Assembly: GCF_000832985.1 (NCBI RefSeq)
Contig: NZ_CP009920.1
Coordinates: 4,830,501 to 4,894,500 of the forward strand
Direction: 5' to 3'
Length of the DNA: 64,000 nt
Origin: Priestia megaterium NBRC 15308 = ATCC 14581
GTDB taxonomy: Bacteria; Bacillota; Bacilli; Bacillales; Bacillaceae_H
Part shown: piece after piece, positions 61,753-64,000 of the stretch
Numbering within the stretch: position 1 is the first letter of the stretch
Layout of the letters: each line of letters begins with the position of its first letter
Notes under the pieces: generated by a model
Database searches by the model: none
Told to the model about the DNA's origin: nothing
What the model saw: only the letters and a program-made list of their open reading frames with translations
Made by a program: the position numbers and the translations under genes

Positions 61753-63067
61753 TGCTTTCTACTGCTTCAAGAAGTAAATCTGCAAGATGAACGGCCCTTA
61801 CACTTTCTTCTACTCCTTCTCTAACTACCCCTAGCTTCATTTGAATGAGACAGCCCGGGTTTGCTGTTACAATCGTATGTGCATGGGCTTCTTTCACTTT
61901 TTCCATTTTATAATCTAAAATTTGCATAGACATCTCTTGTTCCGTTAAGTTATAAATACCAGCTGAGCCACAGCAATGATCCGCATTTTCCATTTCATTA
62001 AACACCGTTCCGTTAATCGCTTGGATCAGTTTTCTCGGTGCGCTGGACGTTTTCATCACGTTTCTTAAATGACACGAGTCTTGATACGTAATAATTTGAC
62101 TTGGAAGCGATAACTTTTGTTTTTCCACAAACTGCTGCTGCAATAAAATCTCTGAAAAATCTTTGACTTTGGCAGAAAAAGCAGCTGCTCTTTCTTTCCA
62201 TTCGGGTTCCTCTTTTAATAAATGATCGTATTCTACCAACAGCGCACCGCAGCCTCCTGCATTAAGAACAATATCATCCGCTTGAATGGATTCAAACGCC
62301 ATAATATTTTGCTTCGCTAACTTCTTTGCCTGATCTTTTTCTCCTCCATGCGCATGCAGTGCGCCACAGCACGTCTGCACTTCTGGTATAACGACCTTAC
62401 ACCCCGCTTTTTGTAAAAGTGCAATCGTCGCGTTGTTTGTTTCCATAAACATCGTATCCATTAAACACCCTGTAAAAAAAGCAACCGTACGCTCTCTTGT
62501 TCCTTCTGCTTCAAATAAAAAAGGACGTTTCTTCATTTCTTTTTTTGTTAGCACAGGCGGAAGCGTTTTTTCCATTTGTGCTAAATTACCGGGCAGGACA
62601 TTTAGTATATTTGTTTTTTGAACAGCTTTTTGCAAGCCGCTTCTTTGGTAGAAAGCAAGCAGAGAATGTACATTTTTTAATCGTTCTTTATGCGGGAAAA
62701 GCTGTTCAAACACCATATGCCTGAGCGCTTTTACTGGCCATTTATGCCTTTTTTTCTGCTGAATAATATCACGCGCTTCTTCTAATAAGTGTCCGTACTT
62801 CACACCCGAAGGACAAACAGGCTCACACGCTCGGCAGCCAAGACAAAGATTCAATTGCTTTTCAACAGCTTCATCAGGTTCAATAAGTCCGTCTACAACT
62901 CCTTTCATCAAAGCAATTCTTCCGCGCGGTGACGCTGCTTCATATTGATTCGTTTGTCCATACGTCGGACAGCTTGGCAAACAAAAACCGCATCTCATAC
63001 AATTCATTAACTCGTCATAATCTAACCGTTCTTTGAACGCTTGCTGAATGTCTTTTGTTGCCGTCAT
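61748..63067 (-). CDS. glcF: glycolate oxidase iron-sulfur subunit
   Basis: A 439-aa protein with two 4Fe-4S ferredoxin motifs (CMRCGFCLPSCPTY near residue 22 and CLGCRACEPVCPSG near residue 75) and two CCG domains (VQTCCGALHAHGG, ENADHCCGSAGIYN). It transfers electrons from GlcD to the quinone pool during glycolate oxidation. ATG 63067 overlaps the glcD stop codon by 4 bases. Confidence 0.92.
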   Translation of the reverse strand: MTATKDIQQAFKERLDYDELMNCMRCGFCLPSCPTYGQTNQYEAASPRGRIALMKGVVDGLIEPDEAVEKQLNLCLGCRACEPVCPSGVKYGHLLEEARDIIQQKKRHKWPVKALRHMVFEQLFPHKERLKNVHSLLAFYQRSGLQKAVQKTNILNVLPGNLAQMEKTLPPVLTKKEMKKRPFLFEAEGTRERTVAFFTGCLMDTMFMETNNATIALLQKAGCKVVIPEVQTCCGALHAHGGEKDQAKKLAKQNIMAFESIQADDIVLNAGGCGALLVEYDHLLKEEPEWKERAAAFSAKVKDFSEILLQQQFVEKQKLSLPSQIITYQDSCHLRNVMKTSSAPRKLIQAINGTVFNEMENADHCCGSAGIYNLTEQEMSMQILDYKMEKVKEAHAHTIVTANPGCLIQMKLGVVREGVEESVRAVHLADLLLEAVESK

Positions 63068-64000
63068 GAACGAACCACCACTCTTTTTCTCGTGTCTTTA
63101 GCAAAAATTTTCCCTGGATTCATAATTCCTTGCGGGTCCAAAGCATACTTAATTGCTTTCATCGCAGCTACTCCTTCTCCTCCCATCTTCAGCGCTAAAT
63201 ACGGTGCTTTCATTTCTCCAACTCCGTGTTCACCTGTAATCGTTCCTCCAAGCTCAATGGCTTTATGAAAAATCGCTTCAAAAGCTTGTTCGACGCGGTG
63301 AAGCTCTTCTTCGTCACGCGCATCTGTTAAACAAGTCGGATGCAGATTTCCGTCTCCCGCATGACCAAACGTACAGATCTTAACGTTATATTTTACAGCA
63401 ATTTCATTAATCGCTTTGACCATTTCACTAATTTTAGACCGCGGGACGGTTGCGTCTTCTAAAATGGTCGTTGGCTTCATTCGCGCTAAAGCAGAAAGAG
63501 CTGATCTTCTTGCTGTACTTAACGCTTCTGCTTCTGCTTGTGAAGCTGCTACTTTTACAGATACAGCATTTCCTTCGCTGCAGATACGGGAAATCATTTC
63601 AATATCGCGAGTCACTACTTCCGGCGGACCGTCTTGTTCAATCAATAAGACAGCGTTTACATCTGTTGGTAGCCCAACTTGCGCAAAATCTTCTACTACT
63701 TCACACGTCGGCTGATCTAAAAATTCAAGCGTAGCTGGAATAATCTTATTGGCGATAATAGCTGAAACCGTCTTAGCGGCTGCGTCCATGTCTTCAAACA
63801 GCGCGAGCAGAGTTTGTTTTGTTTCAGGTATTGGAATGAGCTTTAAAATCGCTTCTGTCACGACGCCAAGCGTTCCCTCAGACCCAACAAACAAGTTCGT
63901 TAAATCGTAGCCAGCTACATCTTTAGCCAGCTTGCCTCCCGTCTTAATACAGTCACCGTTTGCGAGAACTACTTCAAGACCAAGAACGTAATCTTTTGTT
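63064..64000 (-). CDS. glcD: glycolate oxidase FAD-linked subunit, 5' end outside window
   Basis: The frame is open from the right edge (64000) to the stop at 63064, about 312 residues. The visible part includes TKDYVLGLEVVLANGDCIKTGGKLAKDVAGYDLTNLFVGSEGTLGVVTEAILKL (FAD-binding domain end) and the C-terminal FAD-oxidase domain with TFGHAGDGNLHPTC and GEHGVGEMKAPYL. It oxidises glycolate or lactate. It is upstream of glcF with a 4-base overlap. Confidence 0.92.
   Translation of the reverse strand, partial: TKDYVLGLEVVLANGDCIKTGGKLAKDVAGYDLTNLFVGSEGTLGVVTEAILKLIPIPETKQTLLALFEDMDAAAKTVSAIIANKIIPATLEFLDQPTCEVVEDFAQVGLPTDVNAVLLIEQDGPPEVVTRDIEMISRICSEGNAVSVKVAASQAEAEALSTARRSALSALARMKPTTILEDATVPRSKISEMVKAINEIAVKYNVKICTFGHAGDGNLHPTCLTDARDEEELHRVEQAFEAIFHKAIELGGTITGEHGVGEMKAPYLALKMGGEGVAAMKAIKYALDPQGIMNPGKIFAKDTRKRVVVRS

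Noticed and set aside
1-64000. CRISPR arrays, tRNA or rRNA genes, intact insertion sequences, prophage
   Set aside because: No regular spacer-repeat series, no cloverleaf or ribosomal sequence, and no transposase or phage structural gene could be found by reading both strands.

Overview
The window looks like chromosomal DNA of Priestia (Bacillus) megaterium or a very close relative. The strongest evidence is a minus-strand cobalamin operon (25078-37661) with the gene order cbiW-cbiH60-cbiX-cbiJ-cbiC-cbiD-cbiET-cbiL-cbiF-cbiG-cbiA-cysGA(cobA)-cbiY-btuR, which is the B. megaterium cobI arrangement. Low GC, AGGAGG-type ribosome binding sites, frequent TTG/GTG starts and sporulation genes (spoIIP) agree. 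No rRNA, tRNA, CRISPR array, intact insertion sequence or prophage was seen.

Layout. 1-7940: methyltransferase (cut by the window edge), marR-DUF3147 pair, pssA, trmB-type regulator with an MFS exporter, DUF523 protein, the amaP/DUF2273/asp23 envelope-stress operon, YihY and DUF202 membrane proteins. 8123-14136: alanine:cation symporter gene with two in-frame amber codons, MFS exporter with a structured leader, zinc-ribbon protein, merR-MFS operon with a textbook MerR promoter, lipoprotein. 14385-25051: beta-carbonic anhydrase plus SulP transporter, two-component system, GNAT, orphan SMI1/KNR4 protein, amino-acid permease, an unrecognised protein with an RQC-like C-terminus, and spoIIP.

25078-38215: the anaerobic (early-cobalt) corrin ring pathway from uroporphyrinogen III (CysGA), cobalt insertion (CbiX), methylations (CbiL, H60, F, ET, D), ring contraction (CbiH60/G), reduction and rearrangement (CbiJ, C), amidation (CbiA) and adenosylation (BtuR). 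The leader carries two complete cobalamin riboswitches in tandem, each followed by its own intrinsic terminator. cbiY is frameshifted here. cbiB, cbiP and the nucleotide-loop genes are not in the window.

38382-51667: a 52-aa ORF, M42 aminopeptidase, Glt-type symporter, brnQ with a CodY-like box, a possible membrane-anchored toxin/immunity pair, IDEAL protein, ammonium transporter with an unknown partner, DUF1641-ndh operon with a Rex-like operator, and a malic enzyme/AEC transporter operon. 51909-64000: an amidohydrolase and a PucR-type regulator that both lack their 5' halves and abut head to head, the bsdBCD phenolic-acid decarboxylase operon with its LysR regulator, a second AEC paralogue, YkvA and DUF1796 proteins, an LLM oxidoreductase, and glcD-glcF running off the right edge.

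The most notable items are the tandem riboswitches, the cluster of G-to-A changes that breaks the alanine symporter gene, the leader of the MFS gene at 10048, the TrmB-linked repeated inverted repeats, and the candidate toxin/immunity pair at 43.1-44.6 kb. All functional calls are by reading the translated sequences; no database search was possible.
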